Below are positions 50,523-60,584 of a DNA stretch of 64,000 nt, piece after piece. Location: contig NZ_JYKZ01000001.1 in assembly GCF_001043005.1 (NCBI RefSeq), positions 1,116,001 to 1,180,000 on the forward strand, written 5' to 3'. A model generated the notes under the pieces. The model saw only the letters and a list, made by a program, of their open reading frames with translations. It did no database searches and was not told the origin of the DNA. Position numbers and translations under genes: made by a program. Each line of letters begins with the position of its first letter. Position 1 is the first letter of the stretch. Source of the DNA: Pseudomonas psychrophila. GTDB lineage: Bacteria; Pseudomonadota; Gammaproteobacteria; Pseudomonadales; Pseudomonadaceae.

Positions 50523-51995
50523 TCAACGGAACGGCGGTTCGTCGAAGCTGCGCAGTTTGCGCGAGTGCAGGGAGTTGAGCTGGCTGCGCATCAAGTCCAC
50601 GGCGGCAATACCGATTTTCAAGTGCTGGCTCACGGCCCGCTCATAGAAAGCGTTGGCCGAACCCGGCAGTTTGATTTCGCTGTGCAAGGGTTTGTCCGAC
50701 ACGCACAGCAGCGTGCCGTACGGAACGCGCAAGCGATAACCCTGGGCCGCAATGGTGCCGCTTTCCATGTCAACGGCCACGGCGCGGGACAGGTTGATCA
50801 GCGGGCGCTCCTGAGCCCAGCGCAGTTCCCAGTTACGGTCGTCATAGGTCAGTACGGTGCCGGTGCGCAGGCGTTTTTTCAGTTCTTCGCCGCGTTCGCC
50901 AGTGACCTGTGCCGCCGCTTCCTGCAACGCCAGTTGCACCTCTGCCAGCGCCGGAATCGGAATATTCGGCGGTACGACCCGATCAAGAATCCCGTCGCGA
51001 CGCATGTAGGCGTGGGCCAACACGTAGTCACCGATGGTTTGCGACTGACGCAGGCCGCCGCAGTGACCAATCATCAACCAGCAATGGGGACGCAGCACGG
51101 CAAGGTGGTCGGTGATGTTTTTCGCGTTGGACGGGCCGACGCCGATGTTCACCAGGGTCACGCCGTGGCCGTCGTTGGCCTGCAGGTGATACGCCGGCAT
51201 CTGGTAGCGATGCCACACCACACCCGCCGCAATGGCCTGAGCTTCGCCGTAGTCCATGGATTTTTCGATAATCACGTTGCCCGGCATCACCATGCGCACA
51301 AAACGCGGGTTATCACGCAACTGCTCAAGGCCATGGAGGATGAACTGGTCGACATAGCGATGGTAGTTGGTCAGCAGAATCCACGGCTGCACATGGCGCC
51401 AGTCACTGCCGGTGTAGTGCACCAGGCGGCGCAGCGAGAAGTCGACCCGGGCAGCGTCGAACAGCGCCAAGGGCAACGGATCGGTGTTTTCCCAATCGTA
51501 CAGGCCATCTGCGATGCCATCAGTGGCGGCGGACAGGTCGGTACTCGGGAACACTCGCGCCAATGCCGCAGCGGTAACACCGGAACCGGCAAGTTCATCC
51601 CCTTGTTCGACCACATAGGGATACGGAATATTTTGCTGGCTGACACCGACTTCCACCTCAACGGTGAAATCGCGCATCAACGGCACCAACTGCTCCAGCA
51701 GATAGTTACGGAAAGATGCGGGATGGGTGACGGTGATGCTGTAGGTGCCCGGCAATTGCACTTTGGCGTAAGCACGGGTCAGGGTGGGGATTTCACCGTG
51801 AATGGTGTTAGTCAATCGCAGTTCCGGGTAACGGAACAAGGCGCGCTCGTCGGCGCTGGGTTCGATTCGGTCTTTAAGATAACGCTTGAGTGCCTGGCTT
51901 AACGCAGTGGTTGCGCGCTCGTGGAGGGCAGCGAGGCGATCAACGGCCTCTTCAGCGGTGGAAACGACAATAAAAGCTTCGGTCACGATAAGCAT
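50523..51995 (-). CDS. amn: AMP nucleosidase
   Basis: Cytoplasmic enzyme that hydrolyses AMP to adenine and ribose 5-phosphate, used in purine salvage and AMP balance. The 490 residues match the Amn length: an N-terminal AMP-nucleosidase-specific domain (about 10-175) and a C-terminal nucleoside-phosphorylase-like domain with VNIGVGPSNAKNITDHLAVL, CWLMIGHCGGLRQSQ and AVDMESGTIAAQGYRL. The start is ATG 51995; a GTG at 51986 with AGGA 8 bases upstream is a serious alternative. Confidence 0.94.
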   Translation of the reverse strand: MLIVTEAFIVVSTAEEAVDRLAALHERATTALSQALKRYLKDRIEPSADERALFRYPELRLTNTIHGEIPTLTRAYAKVQLPGTYSITVTHPASFRNYLLEQLVPLMRDFTVEVEVGVSQQNIPYPYVVEQGDELAGSGVTAAALARVFPSTDLSAATDGIADGLYDWENTDPLPLALFDAARVDFSLRRLVHYTGSDWRHVQPWILLTNYHRYVDQFILHGLEQLRDNPRFVRMVMPGNVIIEKSMDYGEAQAIAAGVVWHRYQMPAYHLQANDGHGVTLVNIGVGPSNAKNITDHLAVLRPHCWLMIGHCGGLRQSQTIGDYVLAHAYMRRDGILDRVVPPNIPIPALAEVQLALQEAAAQVTGERGEELKKRLRTGTVLTYDDRNWELRWAQERPLINLSRAVAVDMESGTIAAQGYRLRVPYGTLLCVSDKPLHSEIKLPGSANAFYERAVSQHLKIGIAAVDLMRSQLNSLHSRKLRSFDEPPFR

Positions 51996-52110
51996 CCTGT
52001 CTTCTGAACGGGCAGGCCTTTATCTTGCCTGTATCGAGGGGTAAAGACAGCTACAAATGTAGGCATGCCACTGATTTTATGTGGGTGATTTCCTGTGGGA
52101 GCGCACATGT

Positions 52111-53760
52111 TCAGGGGATCCCAGGGGTTGAGCGGGCAACGATCGCGGCTACATTCAAACCCCTTGGCAAGGTGCCGTATACCCGGCCGCTGCGGTGCAG
52201 GCGGCTGGCGATAAAGGCGTCGCTGATATCGCTGTTGCCCGCCTCCAGCAGCAGCTTTGCCTGCAGGCCCAAGGCGATGTCTTCTGTCAGTTGCCGCGCG
52301 CGGTATTGAATGTCTTCAGTGTCTTTAAAGGCCGTTTTAAGCTGCGCAATATGCTGCGCCAGACGCCCATCGCCATGCCCGTCGCCCAGTTCGGCAAACA
52401 GGGCGTCCAGCACGCCGGGCTCTTTGGACAAGGCTCGCAACACGTCCAGGCATTGCACATTACCCGAACCTTCCCACGTCGAATTCACCGGCGCTTCGCG
52501 ATACAGACGCGGCAAGATACTGTCCTCTACATACCCCGCTCCGCCCATGCATTCGGCCGCCTCATTGATCATGGCCGGGGCCCGCTTGCAGATCCAATAC
52601 TTGCCCACCGCCGTCACCAGCCGAGAAAACCGTGCCTCTTGCGGGTCATCCAGATGATCCAGAGCACGCCCCATGCGCAGGCTCAAGGCCAGCGCGGCTT
52701 CACTTTCCAGCGCCAGGTCTGCCAGTACGTTCTGCATCAACGGTTGATCGGCCACCACTCGACCACCCACCAAACGGTGCGCACAGTGATGGCTGGCCTG
52801 GGTGAGTGCCTGACGCATCAAGGCACTGGAGCCGACCATGCAATCGAAGCGGGTCATGGCAACCATTTCAATAATCGTCGGCACGCCGCGCCCTTCTTCG
52901 CCGATCATCCAGGCCAGTGCGCCCCGAAATTCGACTTCGCTGGAGGCGTTGGAACTGTTGCCCAGTTTGTTTTTCAGGCGCTGGATGTAGAACTCATTGC
53001 GACTGCCGTCCGGACGATGACGCGGCAGCAAAAAGCAGCTCAGGCCCTTGTCGGTTTGCGCCAGGGTCAGGAAGCCATCACCCATCGGCGCCGAACAAAA
53101 CCATTTGTGCCCCAACAATTCGTAGGCCTGCCCCGCTCCCTTGGCCCCCACAGCGTACGCCCGCGTAGTGTTGGCCCGAACGTCGGTGCCACCCTGCTTT
53201 TCGGTCATGGCCATGCCCAAGGTCACGCCGGCCTTTTGGCTGATGTCGACATTGCGCGGGTCGTATTCGGTGGCAAGTACTTTGGGCAGCCAGATATCGG
53301 CAATATCCGGCTGCAGCCGCAAGGCCGGTACGCTGGCAAAGGTCATGGTCAAGGGGCAGCCGCTGCCCGCTTCGGCCTGGCTGTGCAGGTAGGTCATGGC
53401 GGCACGGGCCACATGGGCGCCGGGTTGCGGGTCCGTCCAGGGCAATGACGGCAAACCGTGCTCAATCGCTGTGCGCATCAGCTCGTGGTAGGCAGGGTGA
53501 AACTCCACCAGATCGATCCGATGCCCATAACGGTCATGGCTGACAAACTGCGGCTTGTTTTCATTGGCCAGAAAGCCCGCCACCATCAACGGGCCGCCCG
53601 CCAGTGCTCCGTACTCATCGATTCGCGCTTGCGCCCAGCCCGCGCCAAAGTGCTGGCTCCACTGTTGCAGCACCCGATCGATCCGGTACAGGTTCACCCC
53701 GTCCAAAGACGGTGGCTGATTGGTTACCTGATGGGTTTCAGCGTATTGATGCAGGTTCAT
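52111..53760 (-). CDS. aidB: AidB-like acyl-CoA dehydrogenase
   Basis: FAD-dependent acyl-CoA-dehydrogenase-family protein of 549 residues, related to E. coli AidB of the alkylation response. ATG 53760 has GAGGAG 8 bases upstream; 18 extra in-frame codons before it are dropped. Landmarks: TEKQGGTDVRANTT, LLGHKWFCSAPMGDGFLTLA, ECMGGAGYVEDSILPRLYRE and NSTWEGSGNVQCLDVLRAL, all as in AidB. No ada or alk gene is adjacent, so a DNA-repair link here is only family-based. Confidence 0.88.
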   Translation of the reverse strand: MNLHQYAETHQVTNQPPSLDGVNLYRIDRVLQQWSQHFGAGWAQARIDEYGALAGGPLMVAGFLANENKPQFVSHDRYGHRIDLVEFHPAYHELMRTAIEHGLPSLPWTDPQPGAHVARAAMTYLHSQAEAGSGCPLTMTFASVPALRLQPDIADIWLPKVLATEYDPRNVDISQKAGVTLGMAMTEKQGGTDVRANTTRAYAVGAKGAGQAYELLGHKWFCSAPMGDGFLTLAQTDKGLSCFLLPRHRPDGSRNEFYIQRLKNKLGNSSNASSEVEFRGALAWMIGEEGRGVPTIIEMVAMTRFDCMVGSSALMRQALTQASHHCAHRLVGGRVVADQPLMQNVLADLALESEAALALSLRMGRALDHLDDPQEARFSRLVTAVGKYWICKRAPAMINEAAECMGGAGYVEDSILPRLYREAPVNSTWEGSGNVQCLDVLRALSKEPGVLDALFAELGDGHGDGRLAQHIAQLKTAFKDTEDIQYRARQLTEDIALGLQAKLLLEAGNSDISDAFIASRLHRSGRVYGTLPRGLNVAAIVARSTPGIP

Positions 53761-53835
53761 TGCGCGGGCTCCTCTGGCGCTTGCCAATAGAGCCAGTGAA
53801 GCACGCATCTGCACCTAAACAAGTGGCATAACCGC

Positions 53836-56265
53836 CTAAAACTCTGCGTTCTTGCTGCCTTCCTCAGTCAAAAGGCGTTGTGCCAAGGTGTGTTGCAGGG
53901 CCTCAAACCGCAGTGGTTTGATCAAATAGTCTGTGATCCCGCCGGCTTGTTCACGGGCTTGATGGGCCTCGGACTCGGACTCGAACAGAGCCAGTACGGG
54001 TAACTGCGCGCACGCAGCCAGTGTCAGCAACTGGCTGCCCATCGATGTGCCCGACACCAAAGCGAGCGGGCACGCCAGTAATACCGCATCGACCCGCTCG
54101 CGGCGAAGTGCGTCGATCGCAGCCTGCCCGGTGTCGACACTGAGTACGCGGTAACCCAACTTGAGCAACATGCCGCGCACCACCACAGGGTTAGCAGCGT
54201 CTTCCACCAGCAGAACCACACACTCGCCCGGTGTGCGAACCATGGTCGGGGTACGGGCCGACACAGGGGCCGGCTGCGGGGTTTGAACCGGCGCCTCAAG
54301 CTCCAGCAACAGTTGGAACTGTGAGCCCTGCCCCGGCTGCGAATGATGGGTCAGACGTCCGCCAAGCAGTTCCACCAGACGTCGACAAATCGCCAGACCG
54401 ATGCCCAGGCCACCGTATTCGCGGGTCATAGAACCATCGACCTGGAAGAAGTGCTGGTACAGTTCGGCTTCTTCCTGGTGAACAAAACCGATGCCGCTGT
54501 CGATCACATTGAACGCCAGCGCCCAGCGCCCAGGCGCCGCAGATTTGCCGGTGACACGCAGGATCACGCCCCCTGCGCGGGTGAACTTGATGGCGTTATC
54601 CAGCAGGCATTCCAGGCACTGGCGAATTTTCTCGGCATCCCCTACCAACTTATCAGGCAGATTTCGCGCCACTTCATACGAAAACTCCAGCCCTTTATTT
54701 CGCGCTGCTGGTCCGAACTGATCGCTCAGCCCTTGCATCAGTTCATTCAGGCTGAATGGTCGAGGACGCGCGACCAGTCGACCCGCTTGTAGCTCGGTCA
54801 GGACCAGAATGCCATTGACCATGTGCATCATCTCGCGCGCAGAGCCTTCTGCCGTCTGGGTGTACTGCGCAAGTTCAGGGCCCATGTCCAGGGTTTTGAT
54901 CAGCTCCAGAGAGCCAATCACGCCATTCATGGGGGTGCGCAACTCATGGGTCACGGTGGCCAGAAATTCATCTTTTAGCTGGTTGGTACGGGCCAGTTGC
55001 TGGTTCATGGCCGCCAGCTTTTGCCCGGACTCTTGCAGCGTGCGCGCCTGCAGGTCACGCATGGCATTGATCCGGTCGGCAAGCGCCAGTGACAGCAGCC
55101 CCACCTCAATCGCCGAGCCGATCTGGCTGGCGTACATGGTCAGGAACACGTTTGGCAGATAGCCCAGCACCATCAGCGTGTTGACCAGCCCACCGAGCAA
55201 AAAGGCCGACCAGGCGATCACAAAGTAGCGCGCGACCCGCAGACCACGGATCCAGGCCACCACTCCGGCGGTGAAAATGGTGACGATAAACGCCAGCGCC
55301 AGACCCGTGGCCAGACGCAACGACACGGCATAGCTGGTCGTCAACGCGAGCACCATCACCAGAACACCCACTGCCATCAGGAACATCAAGGCCCGATCAA
55401 GCCAGCGACTGTGGGAAGCGGTGTGCAAAAAGGAGCGGGCGAACTGGCACCCGAAAAACGCCGATGCGCCAATCAGGAACGGCGTCGACGCATTGGCCCA
55501 CCACGGGTTATTCGGCCAAAAGTACTGCACCGCGGCGCCATTGACTGACAACTGGTACAGGCCGAAGGAGCCGATATAGAAGATGTAGTAGAGGTAGCTG
55601 GTATCACGCACGCTGAGGTAGATGAACAGGTTGTAAATCAGCATCCCCAGCAACACGCCATAAATCAGACCCAGGATGTAAATCCGTACGGGCTGTTCTT
55701 CGAGGTAGGCCTGAGCTGACCACAGCGTCAGCGGGGCCTGAACCGAGCCCTGACTGGCCAGGCGCAGGTAGAGGGTCTGGTTTTGCCCGGGAGTGAAGTT
55801 GAGTTCAAACAGGTAGTTGTTTTCTTTGATCTGACGATTGTCAAAAGGCAGCGCATCCCCCGTACGCTCAGCCAGCCGGTAGTTGCCTGCGGCATCTGGC
55901 AAGTAGAGCTCGATGAAATCAAGGGGCGGGTAAGCCAGCTCCAGCAGCCAGGTGCTGTGCACTTTAGGGTCTTGGGGCTGATAGTGCAGGTTCACTTTGA
56001 CCCAGAAGGCCGAGTGCGAGTAACCCTCGTTCAAGGTGTCTTTGGTGTGTGCCTTGAACAGTTCATCGTGTGCCGTGACATCGGCCAGGGTCGCCTTGCC
56101 GCCCACGTCTTCGAAGACTTGCATCACGCGGCCCAAGGGCAGGCTTTGTGTGGTTTCGTCAAAAGTGACTGCGCTAGCCAGCATCGGTAGCCAGCTCAAC
56201 AACATCATCAACAAATAGCGCATACAGCCCCAACGTAGCTCACTCGATAAACTGCGCAACCCCAT
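53836..56265 (-). CDS. Hybrid histidine kinase with 7TMR-DISM sensor and degenerate receiver
   Basis: Membrane sensor kinase of 809 residues. ATG 56265 follows AGAGGGAG; ATG 56223 (MRYLLMMLLSWLPMLASA) is an alternative. Order: signal peptide (about 15-32), periplasmic 7TMR-DISMED2 domain (about 35-180), seven membrane helices (7TMR-DISM, about 185-400), a short coiled coil, HisKA with His440 (ATVTHELRTPMNG), HATPase with N box LECLLDNAIKF, DSGIGF and GGLGIGLAI, then a receiver-like domain (about 680-805). The receiver keeps Glu688/Asp689 and Lys783, but the phospho-acceptor position is Ala731 (VLLACPLAL). Signal unknown; such sensors are thought to bind carbohydrates or lipids. Confidence 0.9.
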   Translation of the reverse strand: MGLRSLSSELRWGCMRYLLMMLLSWLPMLASAVTFDETTQSLPLGRVMQVFEDVGGKATLADVTAHDELFKAHTKDTLNEGYSHSAFWVKVNLHYQPQDPKVHSTWLLELAYPPLDFIELYLPDAAGNYRLAERTGDALPFDNRQIKENNYLFELNFTPGQNQTLYLRLASQGSVQAPLTLWSAQAYLEEQPVRIYILGLIYGVLLGMLIYNLFIYLSVRDTSYLYYIFYIGSFGLYQLSVNGAAVQYFWPNNPWWANASTPFLIGASAFFGCQFARSFLHTASHSRWLDRALMFLMAVGVLVMVLALTTSYAVSLRLATGLALAFIVTIFTAGVVAWIRGLRVARYFVIAWSAFLLGGLVNTLMVLGYLPNVFLTMYASQIGSAIEVGLLSLALADRINAMRDLQARTLQESGQKLAAMNQQLARTNQLKDEFLATVTHELRTPMNGVIGSLELIKTLDMGPELAQYTQTAEGSAREMMHMVNGILVLTELQAGRLVARPRPFSLNELMQGLSDQFGPAARNKGLEFSYEVARNLPDKLVGDAEKIRQCLECLLDNAIKFTRAGGVILRVTGKSAAPGRWALAFNVIDSGIGFVHQEEAELYQHFFQVDGSMTREYGGLGIGLAICRRLVELLGGRLTHHSQPGQGSQFQLLLELEAPVQTPQPAPVSARTPTMVRTPGECVVLLVEDAANPVVVRGMLLKLGYRVLSVDTGQAAIDALRRERVDAVLLACPLALVSGTSMGSQLLTLAACAQLPVLALFESESEAHQAREQAGGITDYLIKPLRFEALQHTLAQRLLTEEGSKNAEF

Positions 56266-56508
56266 ACTCCCTCTGGGATTACGTCGCCCGAATGACCGGT
56301 TATTAATTTGAAGGCACTCTAACATAGCCATTAATGGCACATACACACCACGCTAAAAATCATCCAAAAGGCTCTAGAACGGGCATTACAGCGAACAACT
56401 CGTATTTTGACGGCAAAATTATCAGGGCAATCAAAAGCTTATAACCAACATTTAACTGCGCACGGACCAAGCGCCCCAAAAAACCGTTTGGTGGTAAGCT
56501 CGCGCACC

Positions 56509-57306
56509 ATGAATATCTACAGTTCTCGCCCCGTTGTCCTCTGTCTCTCTGGCCATGACCCCAGTGGTGGTGCCGGCTTGCAGGCAGATATCGAAGCCCT
56601 GCTGGCTCAAGGCTGTCACGCCGCCCCGGTGGTGACAGCCCTGACTGTGCAGAACACTGTCAATGTCCGTGATTTCCGCGTGCTGGATCGCGAGTGGGTG
56701 TTGGCGCAAGCCGATGCAGTACTCAGCGACTCCACCGTTGCGGCGGTCAAGCTGGGCATGCTCGGTTCACTGGAAATGGTCGACACCGTGGTCGAACTGC
56801 TTCAGGCCCATCCGCACCTGCCAATGGTCTGTGACCCGGTGTTGCGCGCAGGCGGCGGTGGGCGACTGGGCAAGGATGAAGTGGGCTACGCCATGCGCGA
56901 ACGCCTGTTGCCACTGGCCACCATTGCCACCCCCAACCTTCCTGAAGCCCGCATCCTGGCCGAACTGCCCGATGGCAGCGCCGATGAGTGCGCTGAAAAA
57001 CTGCTGCCTTTTTGCAAGCACCTGCTGATCACCGGCGGTCACGGTGATGAACACGAAGTCCATAACCGCCTGTACAGCCGCGACGGCAGCCGCCATACCT
57101 TTACCTGCTATCGCTTGCCCGGCAGCTACCACGGTTCGGGTTGCACCCTGGCCAGCACCCTGGCCGGGCGACTGGCCATCGGTGAAGAACTGGTCAGCGC
57201 CGTGCAAACCGCGCTCAACTACACGTGGCGCACCCTGCGCGATGCCGAGCAACTGGGGCAGGGGCAGTTTGTACCGCGCCGCTTGCCGCTGGACTTCTGC
57301 TCGTAA
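56509..57306 (+). CDS. thiD: Hydroxymethylpyrimidine/phosphomethylpyrimidine kinase
   Basis: Phosphorylates HMP and HMP-P in thiamine synthesis; cytoplasmic ribokinase-fold enzyme, 265 residues from ATG 56509 (34 extra in-frame codons upstream are not family-like). Motifs: [37 protein letters not shown] and the anion-hole [19 protein letters not shown]. It is 17 bases ahead of thiE and heads a thiD-thiE-hemL operon. No TPP riboswitch is evident upstream. Confidence 0.95.
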   Translation: MNIYSSRPVVLCLSGHDPSGGAGLQADIEALLAQGCHAAPVVTALTVQNTVNVRDFRVLDREWVLAQADAVLSDSTVAAVKLGMLGSLEMVDTVVELLQAHPHLPMVCDPVLRAGGGGRLGKDEVGYAMRERLLPLATIATPNLPEARILAELPDGSADECAEKLLPFCKHLLITGGHGDEHEVHNRLYSRDGSRHTFTCYRLPGSYHGSGCTLASTLAGRLAIGEELVSAVQTALNYTWRTLRDAEQLGQGQFVPRRLPLDFCS

Positions 57307-57323
57307 CGAATGAGGCACGACCC

Positions 57324-57947
57324 ATGACACTGCGCGGCTTGTATGCAATCACTGACAGCCAACTGCTGGCCGGCAAGCTGCTGCCCTACGTTGAGGCGGC
57401 CCTCGATGGCGGCCTGACGCTGTTGCAATACCGCGACAAAAGCAACGACGACGCCCGTCGCCTACGCGAAGCCGAGGCCTTGCGGGGTTTGTGCGAGCGT
57501 TACAAGGCGCACTTGATCATCAACGATGATGCCGAGCTGGCCGCGCGCCTGGGCGTAGGCGTACACCTGGGGCAAACCGATGGTCCGCTGACGCCGGCCC
57601 GGGCACTGCTCGGGCGCAATGCCATCATTGGTTCGACCTGCCACAGCCAGATTGAGCTTGCCGAGCAAGCAGCCAAGGAAGGCGCGAGTTACGTTGCCTT
57701 TGGCCGCTTCTTCAATTCCAGCACCAAGCCCGGCGCCCCTACCGCGACCCTGGACGTGCTGGACCAGGCTCGCGCCCGGCTCAACCTGCCGATTTGTGTG
57801 ATTGGCGGCATTACCCTGGACAACGCGCCCCCCCTGGTTGCCCACGGTGCCGATCTGCTGGCCGTGGTGCATGGCCTGTTTGGTGCCCAGAACGCCCAGG
57901 AAGTCACCCGCCGCGCCAAGGCGTTCAACACCTTGTTGTCTATTTAA
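57324..57947 (+). CDS. thiE: Thiamine-phosphate synthase
   Basis: Joins HMP-pyrophosphate and the thiazole phosphate to form thiamine phosphate; TIM-barrel enzyme of 207 residues from ATG 57324. Motifs: [54 protein letters not shown] and [16 protein letters not shown]. It sits between thiD and hemL with short gaps on both sides (17 and 31 bases). Confidence 0.96.
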   Translation: MTLRGLYAITDSQLLAGKLLPYVEAALDGGLTLLQYRDKSNDDARRLREAEALRGLCERYKAHLIINDDAELAARLGVGVHLGQTDGPLTPARALLGRNAIIGSTCHSQIELAEQAAKEGASYVAFGRFFNSSTKPGAPTATLDVLDQARARLNLPICVIGGITLDNAPPLVAHGADLLAVVHGLFGAQNAQEVTRRAKAFNTLLSI

Positions 57948-57978
57948 ATACCGAATCCTGATTCAGAGAGAGCCCACC

Positions 57979-59262
57979 ATGTCTCGTTCCGAAACCCTGT
58001 TTGCCAATGCCCAAAAACACATCCCCGGTGGCGTGAACTCGCCCGTTCGTGCGTTCAAGAGCGTGGGCGGCACCCCGCTGTTCTTCAAGCACGCCGAAGG
58101 CGCCTACGTGACTGACGAAGACGACAAGCGCTACGTGGATTACGTCGGTTCGTGGGGCCCGATGATTCTGGGTCACAGCCATCCAGAAGTGCTGGATGCG
58201 GTGCGTGCGCAACTGGAGCACGGCTTGTCGTACGGTGCTCCGACCGCCATGGAAACCGAAATGGCAGATCTGGTGTGCTCCATCGTGCCGTCAATGGAAA
58301 TGGTGCGCATGGTCAGCTCCGGCACCGAAGCCACCATGAGCGCCATTCGCCTGGCCCGTGGTTTCACCGGGCGCGACAATATTCTCAAGTTTGAAGGTTG
58401 CTACCACGGCCACTCCGACAGCCTGCTGGTCAAGGCCGGTTCCGGCCTGCTGACCCAGGGCGTACCGAGCTCGGCCGGGGTTCCGGCAGACTTCGCCAAA
58501 CACACCCTGACCACCGCCTTCAATGACATCGACGCGGTTGAAAAACTGCTGGGCGAAGTTGGCGACACCGTGGCCTGCATCATCGTCGAGCCGGTGGCCG
58601 GCAACATGAACTGTGTGCCGCCTGCGCCTGGCTTCCTGCAAGGCCTGCGCAGCCTGTGTGACAAGCACGGCGTAGTGCTGATTTTTGACGAAGTGATGAC
58701 CGGTTTCCGGGTTGCCCTGGGTGGTGCTCAAGCCCATTACGGCGTCACCCCGGACCTGAGCACCTTCGGCAAGATCATCGGCGGCGGGATGCCGGTTGGC
58801 TGCTTCGGCGGCAAGCGCGAAATCATGCAGCACATCGCACCACTGGGCCCGGTTTACCAAGCCGGCACCCTGTCCGGTAACCCGCTGGCAATGGCGGCAG
58901 GCCTGACCACCTTGCGCCTGATCAGCCGCCCGGGTTTCCACGCCGAGCTGAGCGATTACACCACGCGCTTGCTCGATGGCTTGCAACAGCGCGCCGACGC
59001 GGCGGGTATTCCCTTCGTCACCACCCAGGCCGGTGGCATGTTTGGCCTGTATTTCAGCGGCGCCGACGACATCGTCACCTTCGACGATGTGATGGCCAGC
59101 GATGCTGATCTGTTCAAGCGCTTCTTCCACCTGATGCTCGACGGTGGTGTGTACCTGGCGCCGAGTGCTTTCGAAGCCGGTTTCACTTCGATCGCCCATG
59201 GCGAGACCGAGCTGCAACTAACTCTGGACGCTGCCGAGCGCGCATTTGCCGCCCTGAAATGA
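57979..59262 (+). CDS. hemL: Glutamate-1-semialdehyde 2,1-aminomutase
   Basis: PLP enzyme that converts glutamate-1-semialdehyde to 5-aminolaevulinate, the first committed tetrapyrrole precursor; 427 residues. Visible: [20 protein letters not shown] near the N-terminus, [38 protein letters not shown], the PLP lysine in [15 protein letters not shown] and [17 protein letters not shown] precedes the ATG. A terminator follows 5 bases after the stop. Confidence 0.97.
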   Translation: MSRSETLFANAQKHIPGGVNSPVRAFKSVGGTPLFFKHAEGAYVTDEDDKRYVDYVGSWGPMILGHSHPEVLDAVRAQLEHGLSYGAPTAMETEMADLVCSIVPSMEMVRMVSSGTEATMSAIRLARGFTGRDNILKFEGCYHGHSDSLLVKAGSGLLTQGVPSSAGVPADFAKHTLTTAFNDIDAVEKLLGEVGDTVACIIVEPVAGNMNCVPPAPGFLQGLRSLCDKHGVVLIFDEVMTGFRVALGGAQAHYGVTPDLSTFGKIIGGGMPVGCFGGKREIMQHIAPLGPVYQAGTLSGNPLAMAAGLTTLRLISRPGFHAELSDYTTRLLDGLQQRADAAGIPFVTTQAGGMFGLYFSGADDIVTFDDVMASDADLFKRFFHLMLDGGVYLAPSAFEAGFTSIAHGETELQLTLDAAERAFAALK

Positions 59263-59267
59263 TCGAC

Positions 59268-59302
59268 AAAACGGCAAGCGCTAACGCCCTTGCCGTTTTT
59301 TT
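59268..59302 (+). terminator. Rho-independent terminator of thiD-thiE-hemL
   Basis: Stem AAAACGGCAAG / CTTGCCGTTTT with a 10-base loop, followed by further Ts, starting 5 bases after the hemL stop. Confidence 0.92.
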
Positions 59303-59485
59303 ATGCCCGTTATGACCTGATCTTTTACCCCGCCCGTCCAAAATCGTCTTAAATCAATGGATATCGCGGTCAGGCAGCAGAAAAACGAGTAAAGACTTTG
59401 TAAGGTTGCCTCTGCTTATTTCATAATGCGCGCCTATACATCCCATGGTCGGGTTAACCCGTCTTTCAGAGGTACGTCGATTCCC

Positions 59486-60034
59486 ATGAACCGCACCGGC
59501 CGCGCCCTTGCACTGGGCTGCCTGTTGCTCCTACAACCGCTGCTTGTCCAGGCAGGCGGTAACTCGTTGTTGATCCCAGCGATGGGTCGCTGCACCCTCA
59601 ATACTCAGCCTGAAGACCTCGCCGAGGCACTTGCAGCGTGCGTTGAGGCGGCGAAAGCCGGGGATGCAGAAGCCGAATACGAGTTAGGCGAGTTCTATTA
59701 CGACGGTAAAAATACCCCTCGCGACCTTAATCAGGCACTGAGCTATTTCGAGCAAGCGTCGCTACAAGGCCACGCCATGGCTCAGTTCCAGCTCGGCACC
59801 ATGTTCTTCAAGGGCGAAGGTGTACCGGCCAATAACATTCAGGCGTACATCGTGCTGAAGATGGCCGCGGTTAACGGCGCTGAAGACGCTCTGGACACCG
59901 CCGACCTGGTAGCCGAGCAGATGCCCCGGGACCAACTCGAAACCGCCACCCAGATTCTGGGGCAAATTTTCCGCAAGTACTTGCAGGAACTGCAATCAAC
60001 CGACGCCCGCTCACCGTTTTCGCCCCTGCCTTAA
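59486..60034 (+). CDS. Sel1/TPR-repeat secreted protein
   Basis: Exported protein of 182 residues. The signal peptide is MNRTGRALALGCLLLLQPLL, ending near VQAGG. Sel1-type helical repeats follow: AKAGDAEAEYELGEFYYDGK and ASLQGHAMAQFQLGTMFFKG. ATG 59486 has GAGG upstream; the in-frame ATG at 59426 would put charged residues before the signal. Such repeats mediate protein contacts, usually in the periplasm. Function unknown. It is convergent with the DUF1820 gene. Confidence 0.85.
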   Translation: MNRTGRALALGCLLLLQPLLVQAGGNSLLIPAMGRCTLNTQPEDLAEALAACVEAAKAGDAEAEYELGEFYYDGKNTPRDLNQALSYFEQASLQGHAMAQFQLGTMFFKGEGVPANNIQAYIVLKMAAVNGAEDALDTADLVAEQMPRDQLETATQILGQIFRKYLQELQSTDARSPFSPLP

Positions 60035-60125
60035 AGGGTTGCTGCTTCGGGCGCCAGCCTTTCATAAAGACGGGCCCAAAGCCTGAGCAAATCCCCGCAG
60101 ACCATGTCCGACAGAATGGACGGCC

Positions 60126-60452
60126 TTACTTTTCCGGCATCGGAAACGGAAACGGCATCACGTTGCTGACGCCACGGGCTTCGCTGATTTTGGGAGTGCC
60201 CAAGCGCTCAACCTCGTCAATACGCACAATCGAGTGCATCGGCACAAAACTGCGCACCACACCTTCGAACTGGGCCTTGAGTTTTTCTTCACTCGGGTCG
60301 ACGACCATTTGCGTGCGCTCACCGAAGACGAATTCCTCAACTTCCAGGAAGCCCCACAGATCACTTTGATAGATCTGCTTGGCGTACATTTCGAACACCT
60401 GGCCCTGGTTAAGGAAAATCACCTTGTAGATTGGAGCTTCACGTTTGGTCAT
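60126..60452 (-). CDS. DUF1820 protein
   Basis: Small soluble protein of 108 residues starting MTKREAPIYKVIFLNQGQVF, with the conserved YQSDLWGFLEVEEFVFGERT and VPMHSIVRIDEVERLGTPKI segments of DUF1820, a gammaproteobacterial family of unknown function. It is divergent from miaB, with which it is often found in Pseudomonas as I recall. No membrane segment or signal is visible. Confidence 0.9.
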   Translation of the reverse strand: MTKREAPIYKVIFLNQGQVFEMYAKQIYQSDLWGFLEVEEFVFGERTQMVVDPSEEKLKAQFEGVVRSFVPMHSIVRIDEVERLGTPKISEARGVSNVMPFPFPMPEK

Positions 60453-60584
60453 GGTGGGCGGGTAAACATCTGGAGGTATAAAAGAGGGCGCGAACTATAG
60501 CATAGCCGTCAGACGCACAACGCTAGGAAGCAACGGCTATGCCCCCTATAATGCGCGGTTCTTTGAATCACTTGATGAACACCC

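Noticed and set aside
52091-52106. CCTGTGGGAGCGCACATG near the amn promoter as a REP element
   Set aside because: Only one arm fragment; no complementary arm nearby.
56407-56508. TPP riboswitch upstream of thiD
   Set aside because: No CUGAGA-type core or matching conserved arm found in the leader; the short gap is also too small for a full aptamer plus promoter.
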